A stretch of DNA of 64,000 bases, from the NCBI RefSeq assembly GCF_900188345.1, contig NZ_FZOD01000006.1:62001-126000 (forward strand), given 5' to 3'. Positions within the stretch are counted from its first letter, which is position 1. Every line of letters starts with the position of its first letter. Positions 56,969 through 64,000 of this stretch are shown here, piece by piece. The notes beneath the pieces were generated by a model that did no database searches, was not told the origin of the DNA, and saw nothing but the letters and a program-made list of their open reading frames with translations. The position numbers were made by a program, and so were the translations under genes. The stretch comes from Streptosporangium subroseum (GTDB lineage Bacteria > Actinomycetota > Actinomycetes > Streptosporangiales > Streptosporangiaceae).

Positions 56969-57804
56969 CCGTGTGGGCCGGCATGGCCGTGGACCTGCCC
57001 AGGCTGCTGCTCGTGCACACCTGGTATCCCCGGATGGACGTGGTCATCACGATCAACGTCGTCACCTGGTCCCTCGCCTGCGACCTGCTCTTCTATCTGG
57101 CTTTCCCGTTCCTGTACGCGCTCGTCCGCAGGATCCCCGCCCGGCGGCTGTGGTGGGCGGCCGGCGCCGTCGCCGCCGTGATCGCGCTGCTGCCCGCCGT
57201 CGCCCTCCTCGCCCTGCCGGGGACGCCCCGGTTGCCCGGCCAGGACATGTCGTTCGTGCAGAACTGGTTCCTGGTGTCCTTCCCGCCGATCCGGGCGCTG
57301 GACTTCGTCCTCGGCATCGTCATGGCCCGCATCGTGCAGACGGGCCGATGGGCCCCGCTGGGCGTGGGCCGGACGCTGCTGGTCCTGGCAGCCGGGTTCG
57401 CCCTGCAGATGTACCTGTGGCCGAGCGTCTACGGACTCACCGCGACGATCGCCCTGCCGCTGGCCCTGCTGATCGCGGCCGTGGCCGTCGCGGACGATCG
57501 GGGCGCGCCCACGCCGTTCCGCGGCCGGACCCTGCGGTGGCTGGGCGGGATCTCGTACGCGTCGTACCTGACGCACTTCCTGGTCCTGCAGTTCGGGCAC
57601 GTCGCGATCGGCGCCGGCCGGACCTGGGACGCCCCGGCCGCCCTCGGCGTCATCACGGTCCTGTTCGGGGTCACGACGGCGGTGGCGTGGGCGCTGAACC
57701 GCCTCGTCGAGGAACCCGCCATGCGCGCGTGGGCCCGCCCGCGCCCCCGGCCGGTCGGCGGCGCGCTGCAGCAGGAGACCCCTTCACCCGAACCGGCGAG
57801 CTGA
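56957..57804 (+). pseudogene. Acyltransferase-3 (OafA/YrhL-like) membrane protein, N-terminally truncated
   Basis: About 280 residues from the P450 junction read as the C-terminal two-thirds of an acyltransferase-3 family membrane protein: WSLACDLLFYLAFPFLYALVRRIP, FPPIRALDFVLGIVMARI, LRWLGGISYASYLTHFLVLQFG with the family's conserved Y-x-x-Y-L-x-H pattern, and the closing LNRLVEEPAMRAW. The N-terminal catalytic histidine-arginine segment (R/K-x10-H) is lost. An ATG at 56983 could start a shortened product, but it would lack the active site. A deletion joined the P450 head to this tail. Confidence 0.82.
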
Positions 57805-57865
57805 TCACCCCTTTTTCCGCCCACGCGGAGACGGGCGGAGACAAAATGACAGGAGGCACCACATC

Positions 57866-59104
57866 GTGACCACTCCCATCCCGACCGAGGACAAACGGCT
57901 CTTCGCCTACCCGCAGGACCGGAGCTGTCCCTGGCAGCCGTCCTCCGGCTACCGGGAACTGGGGGAGCGGGGACCCCTGCACCGGGTGCGGCTGTGGGAC
58001 GGAAAGTCCATCTGGATGGTGACCGGGCACGCGCAGGCACGGCGGCTGCTCGCCGACCCGCGCATGTCGGCCGACCGTTCCCGCGACGACTTTCCCGCGG
58101 TCCTGCCCCGGCTGGACGCGCCCATCTTCAAGCCCATCGCGATCATCGGGTTCGACCCGCCCGTGCACGACATCCACCGCCGCATGCTCGCCCCCGACTT
58201 CAGCCTCAAGCAGGTGCGCGCCCTGCGCGGGAGCGTCGAGGAGCTCACCGGGAAGCTGGTGGACGACATGCTCCGCAAGGGGCCGCCCGCGGAGCTGATC
58301 GAGGACTACGCGCTGCCGATCCCGTCCATGGTGATCTCGGAGCTGCTCGGCGTGCCGTATGACGACCACGCGTTCTTCGAGGCCAAGACGGTGGGGCTGC
58401 TGCAGGCCAAGAGCGCGCAGGACGCCGAGGCGGCGGGCCGGGCGCTCTGGGACTACCTGGACGAGCTGATCACCGCGAAGGAACGCGAGCCCGGCGGAGA
58501 GGGCGTGCTGAGCCGGCTGGTGGGCCGGGTCGACGAGGACGGCGACCTGACCCGGGAGGACCTGCTCCGCATCGCGCTGGCGCTGCTGCTCGGAGGGCAC
58601 GACACGACGTCCCAGATGATCGCGCTCGGAGTGGTCACCCTGCTGGAGCACCCGCACCAGCTGGCGGCGCTGCGCGCCGACCCGGGCGTGCTGCCCGCCG
58701 CGGTGGACGAGCTGCTGCGCATGGTGTCGGTGACCGACGTCTCGGGAGTGCGGGTGGCGACCGAGGACATCGAGATCGACGGATATGTCATCCGGGCCGG
58801 CGAGGGGGTCCTCGTGTCCTCCTCGATGACCAACCGCGACCCCGAGGTCTTCCCCGACCCGTACAGGTTCGACGTCCACCGCGCCGGCGGGCGCAACGCC
58901 GCCTCCGGCCGCCACCACCTCACGTTCGGGTTCGGCATCCACCAGTGCCTCGGCCAGAACCTGGCGCGGATGGAACTGGAGGTGGCGTTCGCCGTCCTTT
59001 TCGACCGGATCCCGGACCTGCGGCTCGCCGTGCCGCTGGACGGGCTGCCCACGCGCAGCGGAGGCACGATGCAGGGCGTCCACACCCTGCCCGTCGAATG
59101 GTGA
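57866..59104 (+). CDS. Cytochrome P450 (CYP105/107-like)
   Basis: 412 residues from a GTG with AGGAGG upstream. The enzyme is complete: C-helix HDIHRRML, I-helix GGHDTTSQ (D246-T247 for oxygen activation), ExxR in VDELLRMV, and the haem loop FGFGIHQCLGQ with ligand C361. It should hydroxylate or epoxidise a hydrophobic substrate, taking electrons from the ferredoxin encoded 30 bases downstream. The tandem P450 remnant upstream shows that the locus once had two. In a biosynthetic cluster it would be a tailoring enzyme; the substrate is unknown. Confidence 0.93.
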   Translation: MTTPIPTEDKRLFAYPQDRSCPWQPSSGYRELGERGPLHRVRLWDGKSIWMVTGHAQARRLLADPRMSADRSRDDFPAVLPRLDAPIFKPIAIIGFDPPVHDIHRRMLAPDFSLKQVRALRGSVEELTGKLVDDMLRKGPPAELIEDYALPIPSMVISELLGVPYDDHAFFEAKTVGLLQAKSAQDAEAAGRALWDYLDELITAKEREPGGEGVLSRLVGRVDEDGDLTREDLLRIALALLLGGHDTTSQMIALGVVTLLEHPHQLAALRADPGVLPAAVDELLRMVSVTDVSGVRVATEDIEIDGYVIRAGEGVLVSSSMTNRDPEVFPDPYRFDVHRAGGRNAASGRHHLTFGFGIHQCLGQNLARMELEVAFAVLFDRIPDLRLAVPLDGLPTRSGGTMQGVHTLPVEW

Positions 59105-59134
59105 GACCCGTCGAATGGTGAGAGAGGAGACACG

Positions 59135-59353
59135 ATGAAGGTGACCGCCGACCGGCGTCGCTGCATGGCCGCCGGCCACTGCGCGATCAGCGCGCCCACG
59201 GTGTTCGACCACGGAGAGGACGGCCTGGTCGTCGTCCTCGACGCGGATCCGGGCGAGGACGCCCGGGAGGCCGTGGAGACGGCCGAGGACCTCTGCCCGT
59301 CCCGCGCGATCGCCGTCGAGACCGCGGGTACCGAGCGGGTACCGGCGAGATAG
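59135..59353 (+). CDS. [3Fe-4S] ferredoxin, redox partner of the P450
   Basis: 72 residues, starting after AGGAG. Three cluster cysteines, C10, C16 (CMAAGHC) and C54 (LCPSRAI), with alanine or glycine where a fourth would be, are the pattern of the 3Fe-4S ferredoxins (SuaB/SoyB type) that serve actinomycete P450s. The gene follows the P450 by 30 bases in an obvious operon. An acidic middle (DADPGEDAREAVETAEDL) suits docking to the basic proximal face of a P450. Confidence 0.93.
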   Translation: MKVTADRRRCMAAGHCAISAPTVFDHGEDGLVVVLDADPGEDAREAVETAEDLCPSRAIAVETAGTERVPAR

Positions 59354-59370
59354 GCGCGGGCCGGTGCCGG

Positions 59371-59412
59371 AACACAGCGCCGCGGCGGGGAACCCCGCCG
59401 CGGCGCTGTGTT
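59371..59412. terminator. 20-bp perfect bidirectional hairpin
   Basis: Arms 59371-59390 and 59393-59412 (core AGCGCCGCGGCGGGG) are perfectly complementary with two bases between, followed by T-rich tttctcgtttctccgttt on the plus strand. It separates the convergent ferredoxin and aldo/keto reductase genes. Confidence 0.88.
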
Positions 59413-59439
59413 TCTCGTTTCTCCGTTTCCCCGGCCGCC

Positions 59440-60438
59440 TCAGCGGTCGACGAACCGCATGCTCTGCTCGTTCCAGCGCTCCCCGTACACCTCGTCCGGG
59501 GGTACGGCCACCTCTATCGCGGCCAGGTCGGCCCGGGTGAGGCCCAGGAAGGCGGCGTCGACGTTCTCCTCCAGGTGGGCGCGGCGCCTCGTCCCCGGGA
59601 TGGGGATCACGTCCGGACCCCGGTGGTGCAACCACGCCAGCGCCAGCTGCGCCGCGGTCACCCGCAGCTCGCCGGCGAGCTTGACGAGACGGTCGGCCAG
59701 GACGAGGTTGCGCGGCAGGTTGTCCGGGGCGAACCGGGGCAGCCCGAAGCGCCGGAAGTCGCCCTCCTCCAGCTGCTCAGGCGAACGGATGGCGCCGCTG
59801 AGAAAACCCCGGCCCAGCGGGGAGTACGGCACCAGCGCGATGCCCAGCTCCCGGCACGTCGCGACGATCCGGTGCTCGATGTCCCGAGACCACAGCGACC
59901 ATTCGGTCTGCAGCGCGGCGATCGGGGCCACGGCGTGGGCGCGCCGGATGGTGTCCGGCCCGGCCTCGCACAACCCGATCTCACGGATCTTCCCGGCGGC
60001 GGCCAGCTCGGCCATCGCGCCGACGGTCTCCTCGACGCCGACTTCGGTGTCGACGCGCGTGAGATAGAACAGGTCGATGTGGTCGACGCCGAGCCGCCGC
60101 AGCGAGGCCTCGCAGCTCCGCCGGACGTAGCGGGCGTCCCCCCGGACGGCGGCGCCGACGCCCGGGCCGGGGCGCACCACACCGAACTTGGTCGCCACGA
60201 TCGCCGTCTCCCGCCGCCCGGCGACGGCCTTGCCGATCAGTTCCTCGCCGGCGCAGTGGCCGTAGACGTCGGCGGTGTCCAGCAGCGTCGCCCCCAGATC
60301 GAGGGCGCGCCGGATGGTCGCTATCGACTCGGCCTCCACCGTGGCGCCGTAGAACTCCGACATGCCGAGGCAGCCGAGGCCCTGCACGCCCACGGTCAGG
60401 GATCCGATTCTGCGCGTGGGAAGTCGCGTCAAGGTCAT
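59440..60438 (-). CDS. Aldo/keto reductase with the catalytic histidine replaced
   Basis: 332 residues. The family pattern (GLGCLGMSEFYG, GTRRRAHLEENVDAA) and three of four catalytic residues are present: D54, Y59 (LLDTADVYG) and K84 (VATKFG). In the segment that normally reads Y-Q-H-R-V-D the protein has YLTRVD, so the tetrad histidine is Thr127. Histidine replacement in this fold is known to alter the reaction (glutamate converts it to double-bond reduction), so a changed chemistry or substrate is possible. The gene starts 17 bases after the barrel-protein gene on the same strand, as part of an operon headed by the LAL regulator gene. It may be a tailoring enzyme. Confidence 0.86.
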   Translation of the reverse strand: MTLTRLPTRRIGSLTVGVQGLGCLGMSEFYGATVEAESIATIRRALDLGATLLDTADVYGHCAGEELIGKAVAGRRETAIVATKFGVVRPGPGVGAAVRGDARYVRRSCEASLRRLGVDHIDLFYLTRVDTEVGVEETVGAMAELAAAGKIREIGLCEAGPDTIRRAHAVAPIAALQTEWSLWSRDIEHRIVATCRELGIALVPYSPLGRGFLSGAIRSPEQLEEGDFRRFGLPRFAPDNLPRNLVLADRLVKLAGELRVTAAQLALAWLHHRGPDVIPIPGTRRRAHLEENVDAAFLGLTRADLAAIEVAVPPDEVYGERWNEQSMRFVDR

Positions 60439-60455
60439 CTCCGCTCTCCGTTCCG

Positions 60456-61004
60456 TTACCGGAGGTAGACGACGATCGCCGACTCGTAGGTGTCGTGGGT
60501 CTCCTTGGCCAGCGGCCGGAACTGGCGAAACCCGATGGCCCCGCGCAACGGCCCCGCGACGACGACCGCGGGGAAGGTGGCGGCCTCGCCGGCGGTCAGC
60601 CGGGCATCGTCGACCAGGCCGCCGGACCGGATGACGTTGCCGTCGCGCAGCCGGATCTCCTCCCCGAAATAGGCGATGAAATGCCCGTCGTGCTCCTGCC
60701 GGTAGAGCATGCGGCCCGCGCCCTTGGTGTGGCCGAGCGGCTCGCCGTCCGGGCCGAATATCTCGAGCCTCACGGTGGCGAAATCCTTCTCGGTGGGGGT
60801 CGTCCCTGTGGGGTCGGGATTACTCGAATGGTATTCGACCACTTTCTCGGTGAGATCGCGCAGGATCAGCGACCGGTCCGGCCGGCCGAGGGCGCCGACC
60901 CTTTCCGAAGTGGTTTCTGGCGGTGCCGCGACAAATGGCAGCGCCCAGGAATTCACCGTGTCGAGCACCGGTGAGATCCGAGCGGACAGCACGCCGAAAT
61001 CCAT
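60456..61004 (-). CDS. Allene-oxide-cyclase-like beta-barrel protein resembling spirotetronate cyclase AbyU
   Basis: 182 residues with GGAGG five bases before the ATG. Residues 48-182 show alternating short strands of a single-domain AOC-type barrel: LTEKVVEYH, TVRLEIFGPDGEPLGHTKG, YRQEHDGHFIAYFGEEIRLRDGNVI and GPLRGAIGFRQFRPL. The order and spacing, including the DG-x-I strand pair and a terminal GFRQ[WF]R motif, match what I recall of AbyU, the spirotetronate-forming Diels-Alderase, and of relatives in similar clusters. The first 45 residues are extra. The barrel interior would hold a linear polyketide-type substrate. The neighbours (P450, ferredoxin, LAL regulator, ABC transporter) fit biosynthesis. 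An alternative is a general AOC-like protein of unknown role. Confidence 0.65.
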   Translation of the reverse strand: MDFGVLSARISPVLDTVNSWALPFVAAPPETTSERVGALGRPDRSLILRDLTEKVVEYHSSNPDPTGTTPTEKDFATVRLEIFGPDGEPLGHTKGAGRMLYRQEHDGHFIAYFGEEIRLRDGNVIRSGGLVDDARLTAGEAATFPAVVVAGPLRGAIGFRQFRPLAKETHDTYESAIVVYLR

Positions 61005-61091
61005 GGTCGCCTCCTGGGCGGAATCCCGAGCCGCCGTCCGGATCGCGGAGGCTCGCAGGAAACGACATTAGAAAGCGCGGCTCAAGTGGTC

Positions 61092-63878
61092 CTAAAAGCG
61101 CGTGGCGTAGTCGTGGCCGGACGCTTTTCTCCGGGTCGCCAGGGCGAGCTCCATCCGGGAGTTCACACCGGTCTTCCGGTAGATCCGGGTCAGGTGGACG
61201 TCGACGGTCCGCATGCTGATGGTGAGCCGGTCGGCGATCTCGCGGCGCTTCATGCCCGTGCAGATCAGCAGGGCGATCTCACGTTCGCGGTCCGTGAGCC
61301 GGCCGAACATCTCCACGGGGCCGGTCTCCGTTTCGAGCTCCGCGGGAACCGGATCGATCACCTGCCTGCCGAGCCAGTCGAGCATGGTCGCCGCCCCCGA
61401 CCGGTGCGCCATCTCGGCGGCGAGCCTGGCCGTACGGGACGACCGGTCGGCGTGGCCCAACTCGCCGAGCACACGTGCCTCCTGCCCCAGCGCGTAGCAC
61501 TGCTCGATCCCCATGCCCACCGACGCGAAGCGGTCGGCCGCGTCGTGATAGCACTGCGCCGCCTCGGCGAGCGAGTCCCGCACGCGGCAGAGGTGTCCTC
61601 GGGTGAGGTCCGCGTAGGCGAGGTTGTGCGGCATCGGTACGGCGCGGGCGTGTTCCTGGCTGCTGCGCACCCAGCCGTCCAGAGGCATGCCGACGTCCAT
61701 CCCGGCGGCGCACAGCATCTCCCAGACGGTGTTCCGGTAGGCCACCGGGATGGTCCGCAGGCCGGATCCCTTGCCCTCGTTGAGCAGGAGGGTGACGCAG
61801 TGCGCGGGGTCGCCGTCGAGCCACGCGCATCTGGCGAGGGTCAGCGCGGCGATCGAGGCGCTTCCGTTGACGTTGGCCTGCGCCGGTGACTGCTGGGCCA
61901 GCGCCTGCTGCGCGAGGGACCTGGCCCTCCCGCTGCCCACCGGCTGCATCCAGACCTCGGCCGCGGACTTGAGCGCGACCGCCTGGGTATGCCGCAGGGA
62001 GTTGCCCGGGCCGGACTCGACGATGGCGGCGTTGGCGGCCTCACGTGCCTGTTCGAGCTGTCCGAGGTGGCGTTCGGACTCGCTGAGCAGGACCAGCAGC
62101 GCCGGGAGCAGGAAGATCCGCTGGCAGTGGCGGGCGATGTCGACGCCCCGTCGCACCTGTCGCTGGGCGTCGACGTAGCAGCCGAGGTAGAGGTGGGCGA
62201 GGGCGACCACGAACAGGCACTCCAGGTGGCGCGCCACCAGGTGCTCCGGACCGCGGTCCAGCATCTCGCCCGCGGCGGTCGCGTCGGCCAGCGCCCGGTC
62301 CACCTCGCCGGAGAAGGTCGCTTCCAGCGACCGAAGACCGAGCAGGCCGGCGGCGGTGAGGTCGTCACGGCCGTCGCGGGCCGCCTGAAGGGCCTGTTCG
62401 GTCTCGGCCCTCCCGGGCATCCGGCCGAGCATGGTCGTGCGGAAGCCCCGCGCGAACACCAGACGCGGCCAGACCGGTGAGCGTCGCAGGTCCGGCCGGG
62501 CGAGATGCTCGTTGAGCAGGCCGAGGGTCTGCACGTCCTGGCTGAGCACGGCCTCGACCATCGACGCGGAGGCGACCTGCTCGGCCAGCACGAGCGGGTC
62601 CATCAAACCGCCGGACTCGTGCACCAGGAACAGCAGGTCCCGGCTCTCGGTCATCCGCCCGATCCGCCCGAACGCCGTGCTCAGTGCCAGCCGTGCGCGC
62701 ATCCCGATCTCGCTGGAGACGGGTGCTTCGGCGATCACCGGCGTGAGCCAGGAGACACACTCGGCGACGTCCGTTTCCATGATCTCGTAGGACGCGTCCA
62801 CGATCTGCGCCAGCTCGCTCGCGCGGACCCGTGACAGCGAGCTGACCAGGTGAAAGCCGAGCTGCGTGCCGGCCTGGCCGCGGGCGGAGAGCCGGTGCAG
62901 GGCGCGCTGGTGGGCGCGGGCGGCCCAGCAGGGGTCGATCGTCCTGCGCAGCAGCGTGCCGAAGACCTCGTCCCGGACGGAGAACAGCGCGCCGACCGGC
63001 TCGACCCGCACCAGGTCGCGCCGGACCAGTCCGCGTACGGCGGCGGAGACCACCAGCGCGTCCAGTTCGGCGACCTCGGCGAGCAGCTCCACGTCGAACC
63101 GCGAGCGCAGGATCGCCGCGGCGTTCAGCACGTAGTGCTCGTTCAGCGTGAGGCCCCGGACCTCGGTGAGCACGGTGAACTCGAACGGGGCGACCGCGAT
63201 GTCGCTTCCGGACCGCGTGCTGTGATCGAGGGCCTGCAGGGCGCGGAGGCTGAACGGGTTGCCGCGGCTGCGACGGCGGAGATCGTACGGAGGGGGGACG
63301 GACGTCATGGCGAGCATCTGCTCGTCGCTGAGCGGCGCCAGCTCGATGCGCGCGGTGCGCCCGAAGGCCGCGGTGAGGGAGACGGCCTCGGTCAGCGCCT
63401 CGGGGGTCTGCCGGGGACGCAGCGACACGACCACGTCCACCAGCGGCGGGGGAGTACCTTCAGCGATCCCGGCCAGCTCGTGGATGGTTCGCTCGTCGGC
63501 CAGGTGGGCGTCCTCGATCACCACCAGCTCGCGGTCCGGCTGCGGCCGGTGCCGTGACAGGCCGGTCACCCCCGGCGACTCCCGCTGGCGCTCGGAGGAC
63601 AGCCGGGCCCGCCGCAGCAGCTTCCTGACGGCGTTCATCGTGCCCTCCCGGTCGCTGCGCGCGCAGCGGTGGACGGTGGCGGGCAGGACGGTCCACTGCC
63701 GATCCCGCACGAGCGCGGAGAGCAGGTGCGTCTTGCCGGCCCCGGGTTCGCCGAACACGGCGATGAGGCGTCCTTCGCCTCCCGGCTGACAGGTCAGGTG
63801 CCGCAGCCTGTCCAGCTCGGCGGTGCGCACCACGGCGACCGAGGCGGCGTCGGGGAGGTTCTCTTCGTACGAACTCAT
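61092..63878 (-). CDS. LAL-type (large ATP-binding LuxR) transcriptional activator
   Basis: 928 residues, typical of LAL regulators. An N-terminal AAA-like ATPase has Walker A GEPGAGKT (43-50) and Walker B ELVVIEDAH; the middle is built of TPR-like helices; the C-terminal LuxR helix-turn-helix (about 865-920) reads LTDREREIALLICTGMKRREIADRLTISMRTVDVHLTRIYRKTGV. Proteins of this kind act as pathway-specific activators of polyketide clusters. It heads a leftward gene set with the barrel protein (87-base gap) and the aldo/keto reductase (17-base gap). No clear ribosome-binding site precedes the ATG at 63878. Its ATPase sensor suggests ligand- or ATP-dependent activation. Confidence 0.92.
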   Translation of the reverse strand: MSSYEENLPDAASVAVVRTAELDRLRHLTCQPGGEGRLIAVFGEPGAGKTHLLSALVRDRQWTVLPATVHRCARSDREGTMNAVRKLLRRARLSSERQRESPGVTGLSRHRPQPDRELVVIEDAHLADERTIHELAGIAEGTPPPLVDVVVSLRPRQTPEALTEAVSLTAAFGRTARIELAPLSDEQMLAMTSVPPPYDLRRRSRGNPFSLRALQALDHSTRSGSDIAVAPFEFTVLTEVRGLTLNEHYVLNAAAILRSRFDVELLAEVAELDALVVSAAVRGLVRRDLVRVEPVGALFSVRDEVFGTLLRRTIDPCWAARAHQRALHRLSARGQAGTQLGFHLVSSLSRVRASELAQIVDASYEIMETDVAECVSWLTPVIAEAPVSSEIGMRARLALSTAFGRIGRMTESRDLLFLVHESGGLMDPLVLAEQVASASMVEAVLSQDVQTLGLLNEHLARPDLRRSPVWPRLVFARGFRTTMLGRMPGRAETEQALQAARDGRDDLTAAGLLGLRSLEATFSGEVDRALADATAAGEMLDRGPEHLVARHLECLFVVALAHLYLGCYVDAQRQVRRGVDIARHCQRIFLLPALLVLLSESERHLGQLEQAREAANAAIVESGPGNSLRHTQAVALKSAAEVWMQPVGSGRARSLAQQALAQQSPAQANVNGSASIAALTLARCAWLDGDPAHCVTLLLNEGKGSGLRTIPVAYRNTVWEMLCAAGMDVGMPLDGWVRSSQEHARAVPMPHNLAYADLTRGHLCRVRDSLAEAAQCYHDAADRFASVGMGIEQCYALGQEARVLGELGHADRSSRTARLAAEMAHRSGAATMLDWLGRQVIDPVPAELETETGPVEMFGRLTDREREIALLICTGMKRREIADRLTISMRTVDVHLTRIYRKTGVNSRMELALATRRKASGHDYATRF

Positions 63879-64000
63879 GTCTGTGAAGACCCCAAGCGTT
63901 CGTGAAGGAAAAACGATGTGTGGCCCTGGTCGCGCTTCTTCGCGCGTACGGGCCGGTACTTCCGGTGGTAGCGGAGTTCGGGTGCCGGTCCCGCCGGTCC
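63879..64000. other. Upstream region of the LAL gene at the window edge
   Basis: These 122 bases probably contain the LAL promoter (the AT-richer cgttcgtgaaggaaaaacga stretch near 63899-63917). No gene or hairpin is visible before the edge. Confidence 0.4.

Overview
The window is high-GC DNA (strong G/C bias at third codon positions, many GTG starts) with a gene content typical of a filamentous actinomycete: MmyB-type XRE and LAL/LuxR regulators, many TetR-family repressors, secreted polysaccharide hydrolases with carbohydrate-binding modules, and P450/ferredoxin pairs. A member of the Streptosporangiaceae or a relative is my inference; no rRNA, tRNA or other taxonomic marker is present to prove it. 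I saw no CRISPR array, insertion sequence or phage gene. Gene order suggests ordinary chromosome with dense accessory modules.

1-7.2 kb: one co-directional, translationally coupled operon. It holds the tail of a sugar-type ABC solute-binding protein, four different ADP-ribosylglycohydrolase-family genes in tandem, a CaiB/BaiF CoA-transferase, a small ORF made of five 30-bp tandem repeats, and a CitE/HpcH-type lyase. It looks like an uptake and catabolic pathway whose substrate I do not know. 7.2-12.3 kb: two exported proteins (CHRD and a beta-propeller), an MmyB-type regulator divergent from an aldo/keto reductase with a MerR-type promoter, and a deletion scar that removed the 5' ends of a divergent tetR/alcohol-dehydrogenase pair. 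12.5-25 kb: secreted GH97 alpha-glucosidase with a carbohydrate-binding module, XRE-cupin regulator, methyltransferase, MATE transporter, a MerR/membrane-protein pair, a GlsB-type protein, a STAS/anti-sigma kinase pair, and a large secreted ExeM-like nuclease.

25-42 kb: several regulator/target pairs: ArsR-like/MFS, TetR/SDR with two copies of a clear operator, valine dehydrogenase/Lrp, and AraC/(monooxygenase-esterase-MFS). A 977-residue secreted PepV-like M20 protein follows, then an FG-GAP remnant, an aminoglycoside-phosphotransferase-like kinase, and a TetR with a flavin monooxygenase carrying matching operators. 42.7-48.2 kb: an 1828-residue single-chain biotin-dependent carboxylase with eukaryote-like architecture. 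48.4-49.9 kb: secreted CBM13-pectate lyase behind a LacI-type palindrome.

50.2-64 kb: what looks like one flank of a natural-product cluster. It carries a luciferase-like monooxygenase, a four-part peptide-type ABC transporter, a P450 remnant fused by deletion to an acyltransferase remnant, an intact P450 with its [3Fe-4S] ferredoxin, an aldo/keto reductase lacking the usual catalytic histidine, an allene-oxide-cyclase-like barrel resembling the spirotetronate cyclase AbyU, and a 928-residue LAL regulator. If this reading is right, the polyketide synthase genes should lie just beyond the right edge.
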